A stretch of DNA of 64,000 nt, taken from the NCBI RefSeq assembly GCF_020169515.1, contig NZ_JAHMHW010000019.1:1-64000 (forward strand). Direction: 5' to 3'. This document shows, piece after piece, positions 34,841-44,275 of the stretch. The DNA comes from Paenibacillus vietnamensis (GTDB lineage Bacteria; Bacillota; Bacilli; Paenibacillales; Paenibacillaceae). The first letter of the stretch is position 1. Each line of letters begins with the position of its first letter. A program made the translations under genes and the position numbers. The notes below the pieces were generated by a model. The model was given only the letters and a program-made list of their open reading frames with translations, searched no databases and had not been told where the DNA came from.

Positions 34841-35488
34841 GTGGAAATGGATATATTTTCAATTTTTAGTATTATCGGCACCATTGCCTTCGCGGTCAGC
34901 GGAGCGATCGTGGCTATGGAGGAAGAATACGACATTCTTGGCGTCTTCGTGCTCGGGCTCGTTACGGCATTTGGCGGAGGCGTGGTGCGCAACTTGCTGA
35001 TCGGCATGCCGGTCACCTCGTTATGGAATCAAGGGCATTTGTTCAAAATAGCGATGATCGCCATGACGATTGCATTCATCCTGCCGGCGGACTGGATTCA
35101 GCGCTGGAGGCGAAGCGAGGCTTTTTTCGATGCGATCGGACTGTCTGCGTTTGCGATACAGGGGGCCTTGTACGCAACCCAAATGAAGCATCCGCTCAGC
35201 GCGGTGCTCGTAGCCGCAATGCTGACGGGTATCGGAGGCGGCATTATCCGCGACGTGCTGGCGGGACGCAAGCCGCTCGTCCTGAAGGATGAAATTTATG
35301 CCGTATGGGCGATGCTGGCCGGACTCGTTATCGCACTGGGCTGGTTTAAGTCTACGCTGGAGCTGTTGTTTTTGTTTGTTGTCGTCATTACATTCCGCAT
35401 GCTGTCCGTGTATTTCAACTGGAAGCTTCCGCGCCGTTCGCTGAAGCCGGCACCGGCGGAGCAGCATACGAAAGGGGAAGCTGTATGA
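34841..35488 (+). CDS. UPF0126/TRIC-type membrane protein
   Basis: 215 residues, about seven membrane segments made of two related halves, each with a Gly-rich turn (GGGVVRNLLIG and GGGIIRDVLAG). This is the bacterial trimeric-intracellular-cation-channel-like family (YvgT/YicG); monovalent cation conduction has been shown for relatives, glycine or other transport is only suggested. GTG start behind GCGAGGAG. It overlaps the phosphatase gene by four bases. Confidence 0.88.
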   Translation: MEMDIFSIFSIIGTIAFAVSGAIVAMEEEYDILGVFVLGLVTAFGGGVVRNLLIGMPVTSLWNQGHLFKIAMIAMTIAFILPADWIQRWRRSEAFFDAIGLSAFAIQGALYATQMKHPLSAVLVAAMLTGIGGGIIRDVLAGRKPLVLKDEIYAVWAMLAGLVIALGWFKSTLELLFLFVVVITFRMLSVYFNWKLPRRSLKPAPAEQHTKGEAV

Positions 35489-35973
35489 AAGTACGCGTAT
35501 TATTCGTTTGTCTGGGCAATATTTGCCGCTCCCCGATGGCGGAAGCCGTGATGCGCCATCAGGTGAAGCAGGCGGGACTGGGCCATTTGATTGAAGTGGA
35601 TTCGGCCGGGACGGGCGATTGGCATCTTGGCCATCCGCCGCATGAAGGGACCCGCAAGCTGCTTGACGAGCACCGGATTTCGTACGAAGGCATGAAAGCA
35701 AGGCTCGTTACCAAAAACGATTTTCATTCATTCGATTACATCGTCTGCATGGACTCGAACAATTTGCGCGACGTGCGCAAGCTGATCGGCAAGGCTGAAG
35801 ACGCACGGAACGTCAAGCTCTTTACCTTCATGGAGCTGCTGCCGGAGCAGGGCATCGCGGATGTGCCCGATCCTTATTACGACGGTAATTTTCCGTTCGT
35901 TTACGAGCTCGTCGACAAAGGCTGCGCACAGCTGCTGATGCGAATCCGTAACGATTTGAAGTTATCCGAATAA
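35485..35973 (+). CDS. Low-molecular-weight protein tyrosine phosphatase
   Basis: 162 residues. The P-loop CLGNICRS (residues 9-16; nucleophile Cys9, Arg15) and the general-acid Asp in VPDPYYDG are intact. It resembles Bacillus YfkJ. Substrates in the cell are unknown. Translation is coupled to the preceding membrane-protein gene. Confidence 0.93.
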   Translation: MKVRVLFVCLGNICRSPMAEAVMRHQVKQAGLGHLIEVDSAGTGDWHLGHPPHEGTRKLLDEHRISYEGMKARLVTKNDFHSFDYIVCMDSNNLRDVRKLIGKAEDARNVKLFTFMELLPEQGIADVPDPYYDGNFPFVYELVDKGCAQLLMRIRNDLKLSE

Positions 35974-35975
35974 GC

Positions 35976-36024
35976 GGAAGGCTGCCCGGGTCATCGACCT
36001 GCCGGGCAGCCTTCCGTCTTTTTT
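35976..36024. terminator. Bidirectional intrinsic terminator
   Basis: A 14-bp perfect stem (GGAAGGCTGCCCGG, 35976-35989, with 36002-36015) followed by TCTTTTTT, between the convergent phosphatase and esterase genes. Confidence 0.92.
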
Positions 36025-36030
36025 ATGCGT

Positions 36031-36768
36031 TTATTCCGCCTCGATAAAGTAAGAAAGCGCCCGGTCAAGCTCTTTTTGCCAAAAGCCCCACTGATGCTTG
36101 CCATCCTTCTCCTCATAATAAACCTTCGCGTTTTTCAGCTCCAATAAAGCTTTGGCATTCCGGTTTAAGGCGACAAAGTCGTAAACCCCTCGGTCCGTTT
36201 CGTACGCATCCTCCTGCAGTCCGACGATCATGTAAATGTCCAGCCAGCTCAAATCCTCCTGCGCGGAAATGATATTTTGCGATACGCCGTAAAAAGCTCC
36301 CGACAGCGACATCACCCTCGTGAACAATTCGGGATACGCCATCGCCAGATGCAGCGAAACAGAGCCGCCTAGCGAATCCCCTGCGAGCACTCTGTGCTGA
36401 GGATCGCGTCTGACGGAATAACGCTCTTCGACGAAAGGCAGCAGCTCCTCTGCAAAAAAGCGGGCATAGCCGGCATGCCGGCTGCCGTCAGGAGCATATT
36501 CTTCCGTGCGCTGCTTCTTGTCCACATCGACGCCGACAATGACGAAAGGCTCCAGCCCGTCGTCCAATATTAATCTGGTCGCGATCGTGGCGATCCGTCC
36601 GAAATTAAAAAAATCCTCCCCGTCCTGGCAGTATACGACCGGATAGCTTAGCACTTCATTGTAGCCCGGCGGCAAAAAAACTCTTAAGCTCCGGCTTTGC
36701 TCGGGCAAATAGCGGCTTTCGACCGTTTCCTTGACGATCGTTCTCTTTAAGTATCTCTCATCGGTCAT
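36031..36768 (-). CDS. Putative esterase, alpha/beta hydrolase
   Basis: 245 residues of the esterase-D/enterochelin-esterase-like family. The nucleophile elbow GDSLGGS lies near residue 131, the catalytic His is in GKHQWGFW, and the acid probably lies in the VGLQEDAYET segment. No signal peptide, so cytosolic. The substrate is not indicated by context. Ribosome site GGAGATAAAG precedes the ATG. Confidence 0.87.
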   Translation of the reverse strand: MTDERYLKRTIVKETVESRYLPEQSRSLRVFLPPGYNEVLSYPVVYCQDGEDFFNFGRIATIATRLILDDGLEPFVIVGVDVDKKQRTEEYAPDGSRHAGYARFFAEELLPFVEERYSVRRDPQHRVLAGDSLGGSVSLHLAMAYPELFTRVMSLSGAFYGVSQNIISAQEDLSWLDIYMIVGLQEDAYETDRGVYDFVALNRNAKALLELKNAKVYYEEKDGKHQWGFWQKELDRALSYFIEAE

Positions 36769-37084
36769 TTCTTTATCTCCTTAAGATTTGAATGGTTGAA
36801 TGGAATGATGCGCAAGTGGGAAAACAATAGAAAGGTATGCAAGCGTAAACGGCTGGCGCTACGCACGAACCAAGCCCTTCTGATTTTGATGTATTGTATT
36901 ATGCTGTTACAGTGATAAAATATAACTGTTGCATATACAATTTCTTAAAAGAATGAAGACAATCAGCGAAAAAACAACGGTTTTTTTGTTTTTTACTTTG
37001 ACCATTTTCGCTAAACAGGTTTATAATAATTCTATAACAGAGGTCCATGATTTTCAAATATTTCGATTGAGGTGAACGTTCAAG
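36769..37084. other. Intergenic region between the esterase gene and pdhA
   Basis: 316 bases holding the esterase leader and the pdhA promoter at its right end. The middle is AT-rich, with an A-run facing a T-run around 36970-36995 that could form a weak hairpin. I see no small gene or riboswitch. Confidence 0.6.
36998..37027 (+). promoter_or_regulatory. pdhA promoter
   Basis: -35 TTGACC (36998-37003), 18-base spacer, -10 TATAAT (37022-37027), about 58 bases before the pdhA start. Confidence 0.8.
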
Positions 37085-38152
37085 ATGAGCAAATTGCCAT
37101 ACGAAGTTCAAACGGAACCGGTTACACCGTTATCCGTCCTTTCTCTTGAGGGCGAAGTGGTAAACCCGGACTTAATGCCGGAATTGACGGACGAACAATT
37201 AAGAGAAGTAATGTACCGCATGGTATTTACCCGTACATGGGATGAGCGCGCCGTAAATCTAGGCCGCCAAGGGCGCCTTGGCTTCTACGCTCCGGTATCC
37301 GGACAGGAAGCTTCGATGATCGGAAGCGAGTTCGCGCTCAATAAAGACGATTTCATCTGCCCGGGCTACCGCGATATGCCACAGCTCGTATGGCACGGCT
37401 TGCCGCTGTACCAGGCGTTTCTGTATTCGCGCGGACATCAGCACGGCGGACAAATTCCGGAGGACGTACATGTTCTCATGCCGCAAATCATTATCGGCGC
37501 GCAAATTTTGCACGCGACGGGCGTTGCTATGGCGTTCAAGAAGAAGAACGAGAAGCGCGTAGCGATTACTTACACAGGCGACGGCGGTTCTTCGGAAGGC
37601 GATTTCTATGAAGGCCTCAATTTTGCGGGCGTTTACAAGCTGCCTGTTATTTATGCGGTTCAAAACAACGGTTATGCGATTACGACACCGTTCTCGAAGC
37701 AAACAGCCGCTCTTTCGATCGCCCACAAAGCGGTTGCTGCCGGCATCCGCGGCGTACAAGTCGACGGCATGGACGTGCTTGCGGTTATTAAAGCGGTACA
37801 GGAAGCGGCTGAACGCGGACGCAATGGCGAGGGAGCAACCTTGATCGAATTGCTGACATACCGTTTCCGCCCGCATTCGATGGCGGACGATGCGACCAAA
37901 TACCGTACGAAGGACGAAGAAGCGGAATGGGCTTTGAAGGATCCTCTTATCCGTTTCGGCAAGTTTTTGGAGAGTAAAGGCCTCTGGTCGGAAGAAGATA
38001 CAAACCGCGTGAAGGAAGAAGCGAAAGCGACGGTTAACGAGCATATCAAAAAAGCGGAAGCAGTCGAGAAAATGACGGTTGCCGGCCTGATTGATTCGAT
38101 GTTCGAGACGACGCCGCAGCATTTGGAAGAGCAAAAGGCCGATTTTCAATAG
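37085..38152 (+). CDS. pdhA: Pyruvate dehydrogenase E1 component, alpha subunit
   Basis: 355 residues. With PdhB it decarboxylates pyruvate using thiamine diphosphate and passes the acetyl group to the lipoyl arm of PdhC. The TPP-binding motif GDGGSSEGDFYEGLNFA ... VQNN lies near residues 170-200. First gene of pdhABCD, with spacings of 20, 15 and 3 bases. Ribosome site GAGGTGA. Confidence 0.96.
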   Translation: MSKLPYEVQTEPVTPLSVLSLEGEVVNPDLMPELTDEQLREVMYRMVFTRTWDERAVNLGRQGRLGFYAPVSGQEASMIGSEFALNKDDFICPGYRDMPQLVWHGLPLYQAFLYSRGHQHGGQIPEDVHVLMPQIIIGAQILHATGVAMAFKKKNEKRVAITYTGDGGSSEGDFYEGLNFAGVYKLPVIYAVQNNGYAITTPFSKQTAALSIAHKAVAAGIRGVQVDGMDVLAVIKAVQEAAERGRNGEGATLIELLTYRFRPHSMADDATKYRTKDEEAEWALKDPLIRFGKFLESKGLWSEEDTNRVKEEAKATVNEHIKKAEAVEKMTVAGLIDSMFETTPQHLEEQKADFQ

Positions 38153-38172
38153 TAGAGGAGGATAAGACGATC

Positions 38173-39150
38173 ATGGCTCAAATGAATATGTTGGAAGCGA
38201 TTCGCGATGCGATGCGGGTCGAGCTTAAGCGTGATTCGAACGTGCTCATCTTCGGTGAGGACGCAGGTAAGGTCGGCGGTGTATTCCGCGTGACAGAAGG
38301 TTTGCAGGAAGAATTCGGCGAGGACCGTATATTCGATACGCCGCTTGCCGAGTCTGCGATTGCCGGCTTGGCCGTCGGGATGGGCTTACAAGGCTTCCGT
38401 CCGATCGCCGAAATCCAGTTCGTAGGTTTTATCTATGAGGCGCTTGACCAAATGTTCATCCAAGCGGCCCGCATGCGTTACCGTTCGGGCGGCCGTTACA
38501 ATTCGCCTATCGTATTCCGTACGCCATTCGGCGGCGGCGTAAAGGCAGCGGAGCTGCACACCGACTCCCTGGAAGGCCTTGCCGTTCAGACTCCGGGCAT
38601 TAAAGTAATCATCCCTTCCAATCCATACGATGCAAAAGGCTTGATGATTTCCGCAATCCGCGACAATGACCCTGTCTTCTTCATGGAACACTTGAATCTG
38701 TACCGCGCATTCAAAGCTGACGTTCCGGAAGGCGAATATACGGTTGAGATCGGCAAAGCGAACGTTGTCCGCGAGGGCAGCGACGTTACGATCATTGCAT
38801 ATGGCATGATGGTGCACACAGCTGTAAAGGCGGCGGAAGAGCTCGAAAAAACCGGCGTAAAAGCAGAGGTTATCGATCTTCGCACCCTGCTTCCGCTTGA
38901 TATCGATACGATCGTTGCTTCGATCCAAAAAACGAACCGCGCAATCGTCGTTCAGGAAGCTCAAAAGACTTCCGGCGTAGCCGCAGAGGTTATTGCGCAA
39001 ATTAACGAAAAAGCGATTTTGCATCTGGAAGCTCCTGTACTTCGCGTTGCTGGTCCGGATACGGTTTATCCGTTCGCACAAATTGAAGATGCGTGGCTTC
39101 CTTCCGTAGCTCGTATCTCTGCAGCGGTTCAAAAAGTACTGAACTTTTAA
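38173..39150 (+). CDS. pdhB: Pyruvate dehydrogenase E1 component, beta subunit
   Basis: 325 residues, usual length. Transketolase-like pyrimidine-binding domain at the N-terminus (NVLIFGEDAGKVGGVFRVTEGL), with the conserved FGEDAG and TPLAESAI-type segments and a C-terminal transketolase domain. It pairs with PdhA to form the E1 heterotetramer. Confidence 0.96.
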   Translation: MAQMNMLEAIRDAMRVELKRDSNVLIFGEDAGKVGGVFRVTEGLQEEFGEDRIFDTPLAESAIAGLAVGMGLQGFRPIAEIQFVGFIYEALDQMFIQAARMRYRSGGRYNSPIVFRTPFGGGVKAAELHTDSLEGLAVQTPGIKVIIPSNPYDAKGLMISAIRDNDPVFFMEHLNLYRAFKADVPEGEYTVEIGKANVVREGSDVTIIAYGMMVHTAVKAAEELEKTGVKAEVIDLRTLLPLDIDTIVASIQKTNRAIVVQEAQKTSGVAAEVIAQINEKAILHLEAPVLRVAGPDTVYPFAQIEDAWLPSVARISAAVQKVLNF

Positions 39151-39165
39151 AGGAGGATACTAGCG

Positions 39166-40482
39166 GTGGCTAAATTCGAATATCGTTTCCCTGAGCTCGG
39201 CGAAGGCTTGCACGAAGGCGAAATTATTAAAGTGCATGTCAAAGTCGGCGACACGGTAACGGATGATGATGTAATTATGGAAGTGCAAAACGACAAAGCG
39301 ATCGTCGAGGTGCCTTGCCCTGTAAACGGAAAAGTGCTCGAGGTGCTTGTAAAGGACGGACAGGTTTGCCACGTGGGCGAAGTTGTCGCGATCATCGACG
39401 CCGAAGGCGAGCTTCCTGAGCAGGCAGCTCCTGCTGCAGAAGCGTCTAAAGCTGAAGCGCCAGCCGCTGCAGAATCGGCACCGGCACCGGCTGCTGCACA
39501 AGCTGAAGCGGCTCCTGCTGCTGCACCGAAAGCAGACGCAGGTCCGGTACTGGCTACGCCAAGCGTACGCAAATTTGCGCGTGAGAAGGGCGTAGACCTG
39601 ACTCTAGTGAACGGTACGGGCAAAAACGGCCGCATTACCCGCGACGACGTAAACGGCTTTGGCGGCGCTCCTGCCGCTGCCGCTGCTGCACAAGCCGAAG
39701 CGGCTCCTGCTGCCGAACAGACGGACGCTCCTGCCGCAAGCGAAGCGAAGGCTGCACCGGCTGCTGCCGGCACGCCTTACCGTCCGGAAGAGCGCGTTCC
39801 TTTCAAAGGCATTCGCAAAATAATCGCAAACGCGATGTCCAAATCGGTATATACGGCGCCTCACGTTACAATTATGGATGAGGTTGACGTAACCGAGCTG
39901 GTAGCACTACGCGCTAAGTATAAGCCTTATGCCGAGAAAAAAGGCTCCAAGCTTACGTACCTGCCGTTTATCGTCAAAGCTCTTGTGGCAGCGTGCCGCG
40001 AGTTCCCGATCCTGAACGCGACGCTCGACGAAGCAAACCAGGAAATTGTACTTCGCAAATTCTACAATATCGGTATTGCGACGGATACGGACAACGGACT
40101 GATCGTACCGGTTATTGAAGACGCGGACCGCAAAAATCTGTTCAAAATCGCGGATTCGATCCGTGACCTGGCAGCCCGCGGCCGCGACGGCAAGCTTGCG
40201 CCGAACGAGCTTAAGGGCAGCACGATCTCGATCTCGAACATCGGATCGGCCGGAGGCATGTTCTTCACACCGGTCATTAACTTCCCTGAGGTTGCCATTC
40301 TTGGTACAGGCAGAATTACGGAGAAAGCGATCGTTCGGAACGGGGAAATCGTAGCGGCTCCTGTGATGGCTCTGTCGCTCAGCTTTGACCACCGTCTGAT
40401 TGACGGAGCAACGGCACAAAACTTTATGAATTTCATCAAAACACTTCTGGCGCAGCCTGAATTGTTCATAATGGAGGTATAA
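39166..40482 (+). CDS. pdhC: Dihydrolipoamide acetyltransferase, E2
   Basis: 438 residues. One lipoyl domain (1-80, lipoylated Lys44 in QNDKAIVEV), an Ala/Pro-rich flexible linker (about 86-125), a peripheral-subunit-binding domain (about 128-165), a second Ala-rich linker (about 167-205) and the catalytic acyltransferase domain ending FDHRLIDG with His409. It forms the core of the complex. GTG start after AAAGGAGG. Confidence 0.96.
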   Translation: MAKFEYRFPELGEGLHEGEIIKVHVKVGDTVTDDDVIMEVQNDKAIVEVPCPVNGKVLEVLVKDGQVCHVGEVVAIIDAEGELPEQAAPAAEASKAEAPAAAESAPAPAAAQAEAAPAAAPKADAGPVLATPSVRKFAREKGVDLTLVNGTGKNGRITRDDVNGFGGAPAAAAAAQAEAAPAAEQTDAPAASEAKAAPAAAGTPYRPEERVPFKGIRKIIANAMSKSVYTAPHVTIMDEVDVTELVALRAKYKPYAEKKGSKLTYLPFIVKALVAACREFPILNATLDEANQEIVLRKFYNIGIATDTDNGLIVPVIEDADRKNLFKIADSIRDLAARGRDGKLAPNELKGSTISISNIGSAGGMFFTPVINFPEVAILGTGRITEKAIVRNGEIVAAPVMALSLSFDHRLIDGATAQNFMNFIKTLLAQPELFIMEV

Positions 40483-40485
40483 GAA

Positions 40486-41901
40486 ATGGTCGTAGGCGAT
40501 GCTTCTCTCGATATCGATACTCTAGTCATTGGTGCGGGTCCCGGCGGTTACGTCGCGGCAATCCGCGCCGCCCAGCTTGGCCAAAACGTACTTATCGTGG
40601 ATAAAGAATATGTAGGCGGCGTTTGCTTGAACGTGGGCTGTATCCCATCGAAAGCACTCATTTCCGCATCTCATCAATACGAATCGATCAGCCACGCTTC
40701 TTCCTTCGGTATCGAAGTGGGCGAAGCGAAGGTCGATTTCAGCAAGGTTCAGGAATTCAAAAACGGCATCGTCAAGAAACTGACAGGCGGCGTTGCTTCC
40801 CTTCTGAAAGCGAACAAAGTTCAATACTTCCAAGGCGAAGTCATGTTCATCAACGAGAACGAAGCTCGTGTCTTCAACGATCAGGAAGCGCCGCGTTACC
40901 GTTTCAAAAACTGCATCATCGCAACGGGATCCCGTCCGATCGAGCTGAAGGCTTTCCCTTACGGCGGCCGTATCGTATCTTCCACAGGTGCGTTGTCCCT
41001 GCCTGAAATTCCGAAAAGCCTCGTCGTAATCGGCGGCGGTTATATCGGAATCGAGCTTGGCCAAATGTACTCGAAATTCGGAACGAAGGTAACGGTTATC
41101 GAAGGTTCCGACTCGATCCTGCCAGGCTTTGATAAAGATATGTCCAACATCGTTGCGAAGAAGCTGAAAAGCACGAACGTTGACATTATTACAGGTGCGC
41201 AAGCGAAAGGCGCCGAGCAAACCGACAAGGATGTTACGGTAACATACTCGGTTGGCGACAAAGAAGAAAAGGTAACGGCAGACTACCTGCTCGTTACGGT
41301 TGGACGCCGTCCAAATACCGACGGTGAGCTTGGCCTTGACCTGATCAACATCAAGCTGTCCGACCGCGGCCTCGTTGAAGTTGACGAGCAATGCCGTACG
41401 AACATTCCGCATATTTTCGCGATCGGCGACATCATCGCAGGTCCAGCGCTCGCTCACAAAGCGATGTACGAAGGACGTGTCGCTGCCGAAGCGATTGCAG
41501 GTCAACCGAGCATTATCGACTACAAATGCGTGCCGGCGGTTTGCTTCTCCGATCCGGAATGCGCAAGCGTGGGCCTGAGCGAGAAAGAAGCGAAGGATAA
41601 AGGCCATAACGTAAAGGTCGGCAAATTCCCGTTCGCGATCAATGGACGCGCTATGTCGCTTAATGCAAACGAAGGCTTCGTCAAGCTTGTATCCGACGCC
41701 GATTCCGGCTTGGTGCTTGGCGCGCAAATTATCGGTCTGGAAGCGTCGAATATGATCGCTGAGCTTGCTCTTGCTATCGAAATGGGCGCTACGCTCGAGG
41801 ATATCGCGCTTACGATCCATGCGCATCCGACGCTTGGCGAAATCGTGCTTGACGCCGCTGAGGTTGCTCTCGGCCACCCGATTCACACCTTCATTAAATA
41901 A
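40486..41901 (+). CDS. pdhD: Dihydrolipoamide dehydrogenase, E3
   Basis: 471 residues. FAD motif GAGPGGYVAA, redox disulfide Cys47/Cys52 in GGVCLNVGC, NAD motif GGGYIGIELG, second FAD motif IFAIGD and the C-terminal catalytic His in HAHPTLGE. It reoxidises the lipoyl group of PdhC to NAD+ and ends the operon. Confidence 0.96.
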   Translation: MVVGDASLDIDTLVIGAGPGGYVAAIRAAQLGQNVLIVDKEYVGGVCLNVGCIPSKALISASHQYESISHASSFGIEVGEAKVDFSKVQEFKNGIVKKLTGGVASLLKANKVQYFQGEVMFINENEARVFNDQEAPRYRFKNCIIATGSRPIELKAFPYGGRIVSSTGALSLPEIPKSLVVIGGGYIGIELGQMYSKFGTKVTVIEGSDSILPGFDKDMSNIVAKKLKSTNVDIITGAQAKGAEQTDKDVTVTYSVGDKEEKVTADYLLVTVGRRPNTDGELGLDLINIKLSDRGLVEVDEQCRTNIPHIFAIGDIIAGPALAHKAMYEGRVAAEAIAGQPSIIDYKCVPAVCFSDPECASVGLSEKEAKDKGHNVKVGKFPFAINGRAMSLNANEGFVKLVSDADSGLVLGAQIIGLEASNMIAELALAIEMGATLEDIALTIHAHPTLGEIVLDAAEVALGHPIHTFIK

Positions 41902-41932
41902 TCTGCTCTTATCGATGCAGTTTAGCGGTATC

Positions 41933-41968
41933 AGAGGTCACGCAGCCTATAGCTGCGGGGCCTCTTTT
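41933..41968 (+). terminator. Intrinsic terminator after pdhD
   Basis: AGAGGTCACGCAGC pairs with GCTGCGGGGCCTCT (mismatched in the middle), followed by TTTT. Confidence 0.8.
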
Positions 41969-42002
41969 CGTATCGCAATCATACATATAAGGAGTTGCGC
42001 AG

Positions 42003-42500
42003 ATGGATAGGGGACAGCAGCGGGAGGCAAAGCCGGTTAAAGAATCAAGGACGATTATGACGCAGCTTATTTTTCCGCTGGATACGAATCATCACCATAC
42101 GATGTTTGGCGGCAAGCTGATGGAATACATGGATAAAGTGGCGGCCATCGCCGCCATGAGGCATGCGAGGATGCAGGTCGTAACCGCATCGACGGACAGT
42201 CTGGATTTTTTGGCGCCGATCCGCGTCGGCGAGGTTATTGAAGTCGAGGCTTATGTTACTTGGACGAAGCGCAGCTCCATGGAGGTTTATGTTTCCGTCG
42301 TTTCCGAAAATTTGTATACCGGTGAGAAAAAGAAAACCGTGACGGCATTTTTTACGTTCGTAGCCCTCGATGATTTCGGCAAACCGGCCAAGGTGCCCGC
42401 CGTTATCCCGGAGACGGAAGCGGAAATCGGGCTGCACGCATCGGCACCTGAGCGGCATTCGCTCAGGACGAAACGAAAGGACGACAGAAAGCTCGATTGA
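42003..42500 (+). CDS. Hotdog-fold acyl-CoA thioesterase, YkhA-like
   Basis: 165 residues with one hotdog domain. The conserved NHHHTMFGGKLMEYMDKVAAI segment (about 29-49) carries the catalytic region of the BFIT/YciA group. It hydrolyses acyl-CoA to free acid; the chain-length preference is not predictable. Charged C-terminal tail of about 25 residues. Ribosome site AAGGAG. Confidence 0.9.
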   Translation: MDRGQQREAKPVKESRTIMTQLIFPLDTNHHHTMFGGKLMEYMDKVAAIAAMRHARMQVVTASTDSLDFLAPIRVGEVIEVEAYVTWTKRSSMEVYVSVVSENLYTGEKKKTVTAFFTFVALDDFGKPAKVPAVIPETEAEIGLHASAPERHSLRTKRKDDRKLD

Positions 42501-42545
42501 TGATATAATAGAGGATATTTTGTCGATTTTGGGGGCGTAAGCAAA

Positions 42546-43505
42546 ATGAGCAAAAGCGAACAAACCTATTTGGAGCTGATCAGACACGTCATGCGCAGCG
42601 GTACCAGGAAGGAAGACCGTACGGGTACGGGTACGATATCGACCTTCGGTTACCAAATGCGCTTCGATCTTAGCGAGGGTTTCCCGCTTCTGACGACGAA
42701 ACGGGTCCCGTTCCGCCTTGTCGCCAGCGAATTGATATGGTTCATAAAGGGAGATTCGAACATCCGGTTTCTTCTTCAGCATCATAATAATATTTGGAAT
42801 GAATGGGCATTTAAGAAATGGGTGGAAAGCCCTTCCTATTCAGGCCCAGATATGACCGAGTTTGGGCTGAGGGCGCAGCGGGACGGAGCATTCGCTGCCG
42901 AGTACGAGAAGCAGATGGAGCTGTTCAAGCAGCAGATTTTGAACGACGACGGCTTTGCCGCGGAATTCGGCGAGCTTGGCAACGTGTATGGCAAGCAGTG
43001 GCGCGAATGGAAGACGTCGCGCGGCGAAACGATTGACCAGCTGAAGGACGTCGTAGACACGATCAAGCGGAATCCGGATTCGAGAAGGCTAATCGTCTCC
43101 GCGTGGAATCCCGAAGACGTTCCGACCAATATGGCGCTGCCTCCATGCCACACGATGTTCCAGTTTTATGTGTCGGAAGGGAAACTGTCCTGTCAGCTTT
43201 ATCAGCGCAGCGGGGATATTTTTCTAGGGATTCCATTCAACATTGCCAGCTATGCTTTATTAACCCATATGGTTGCGCATGAGTGCGGCCTGCAAGCCGG
43301 TGATTTCGTCCATACGCTCGGGGACGCTCATATTTACTTGAATCATTTAGAGCAGATCGAAGAACAGCTAGGCAGGGAGCCGAAGGCGCTTCCGAAGCTT
43401 GTTCTGAACGCAGACAAAAAATCGATTTTCGATTTTGAGGTTGCCGATTTGAGCGTCGAGCAATATGATCCTCATCCGGCTATCAAAGCGCCGGTTGCCG
43501 TTTAA
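42546..43505 (+). CDS. thyA: Thymidylate synthase
   Basis: 319 residues, the long (Lactobacillus casei-like) form with an insertion in the small domain. The nucleophilic Cys lies in LPPCHTMFQF, and the folate and dUMP contacts QRSGDIFLGIPFNIASY are intact. It methylates dUMP to dTMP, producing dihydrofolate that the next gene's enzyme recycles. The ATG follows a GGGGGCG site. Confidence 0.96.
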   Translation: MSKSEQTYLELIRHVMRSGTRKEDRTGTGTISTFGYQMRFDLSEGFPLLTTKRVPFRLVASELIWFIKGDSNIRFLLQHHNNIWNEWAFKKWVESPSYSGPDMTEFGLRAQRDGAFAAEYEKQMELFKQQILNDDGFAAEFGELGNVYGKQWREWKTSRGETIDQLKDVVDTIKRNPDSRRLIVSAWNPEDVPTNMALPPCHTMFQFYVSEGKLSCQLYQRSGDIFLGIPFNIASYALLTHMVAHECGLQAGDFVHTLGDAHIYLNHLEQIEEQLGREPKALPKLVLNADKKSIFDFEVADLSVEQYDPHPAIKAPVAV

Positions 43506-43539
43506 CGAAAGCTTCATATATTGAAAGGTGAGTACGAAG

Positions 43540-44034
43540 ATGTCAATTACTTTAATAGCCGCGATGGACAGGAACCGAACGATCGGCGCCGGCAATAAGC
43601 TGCCTTGGAGGCTGCCGGCGGAGATGGCGTATTTTACCCGGAATACGCTTGGCAAAACCGTCATCATGGGCCGTAAAACGTTCGAGTCGCTTCCAAAGCC
43701 GCTGAAGGACCGCAGAAATGTCGTTTTGACGAAGCGTCCGGATTATCGGCCCGAAGGCTGCGAAATTGTGCACTCCATTGAAGAAGCCCTGCGCCTCTTT
43801 AAGGATGAGGAGCTGATGGTGATCGGCGGAGCGGAAATCTATGCACAGTTTTTACCCTTCGCGGATATGATTTATTTGACGGCGGTGGATGCGGAGGTCA
43901 AAGGCGGCGACGCTTATTTTCCGGATTTTTCCGATACAGAGTGGGAGCTTGCGGAGAGCGAGAAGCGGGAAGCCGATGAGAAAAACGCATATGCATTTAC
44001 CTTTCAAACCTTTAAGCGGCGTACGATCGGTTAG
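43540..44034 (+). CDS. dfrA: Dihydrofolate reductase
   Basis: 164 residues: ISLIAA-type start SITLIAAMDRNRTIG, NKLPWRLPAEM substrate loop, VIMGRKTFES and VIGGAEIYAQF cofactor segments. It reduces dihydrofolate to tetrahydrofolate with NADPH and is the natural partner of ThyA directly upstream. The ATG at 43540 (AAGGTGAG nine bases upstream) is chosen over the GTG at 43528 that is part of that ribosome site. Confidence 0.95.
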   Translation: MSITLIAAMDRNRTIGAGNKLPWRLPAEMAYFTRNTLGKTVIMGRKTFESLPKPLKDRRNVVLTKRPDYRPEGCEIVHSIEEALRLFKDEELMVIGGAEIYAQFLPFADMIYLTAVDAEVKGGDAYFPDFSDTEWELAESEKREADEKNAYAFTFQTFKRRTIG

Positions 44035-44190
44035 ATCCGAAGCATACGAACATTTGACGAACGATTAGTCATAAAGTGCAAATGATTGTGCGGAAAATCC
44101 ATTAACGGTTTTAAGACAGGAATGCTAGGATGTTATAAAATAGTATACGAGTAATCCGAACAATTTGTATGTTTAGGATAAAGATTGTTA

Positions 44191-44219
44191 TTGAATATTT
44201 GAAGGATTCCCGATATAGT
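44191..44219 (+). promoter_or_regulatory. Candidate promoter of the glutamate synthase subunit gene
   Basis: -35 TTGAAT (44191-44196), 17-base spacer, -10 TATAGT (44214-44219). No clear TnrA or GltC site was recognised in the 240-base upstream gap. Confidence 0.65.
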
Positions 44220-44275
44220 TTGGTATGAGTATGGTTGAATGGTATACGGGAAATATGGATGGAGGAAATGCGATC

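Noticed and set aside
33988..35016. 342-residue form of thiN
   Set aside because: The first 130 codons run antisense through the promoter and start of the divergent membrane-protein gene and show no homology; ThiN is normally about 210 residues.
40522..41886. 454-codon minus-strand ORF opposite pdhD
   Set aside because: It is the exact antisense of a complete dihydrolipoamide dehydrogenase gene, has no ribosome site and encodes no recognisable domain.
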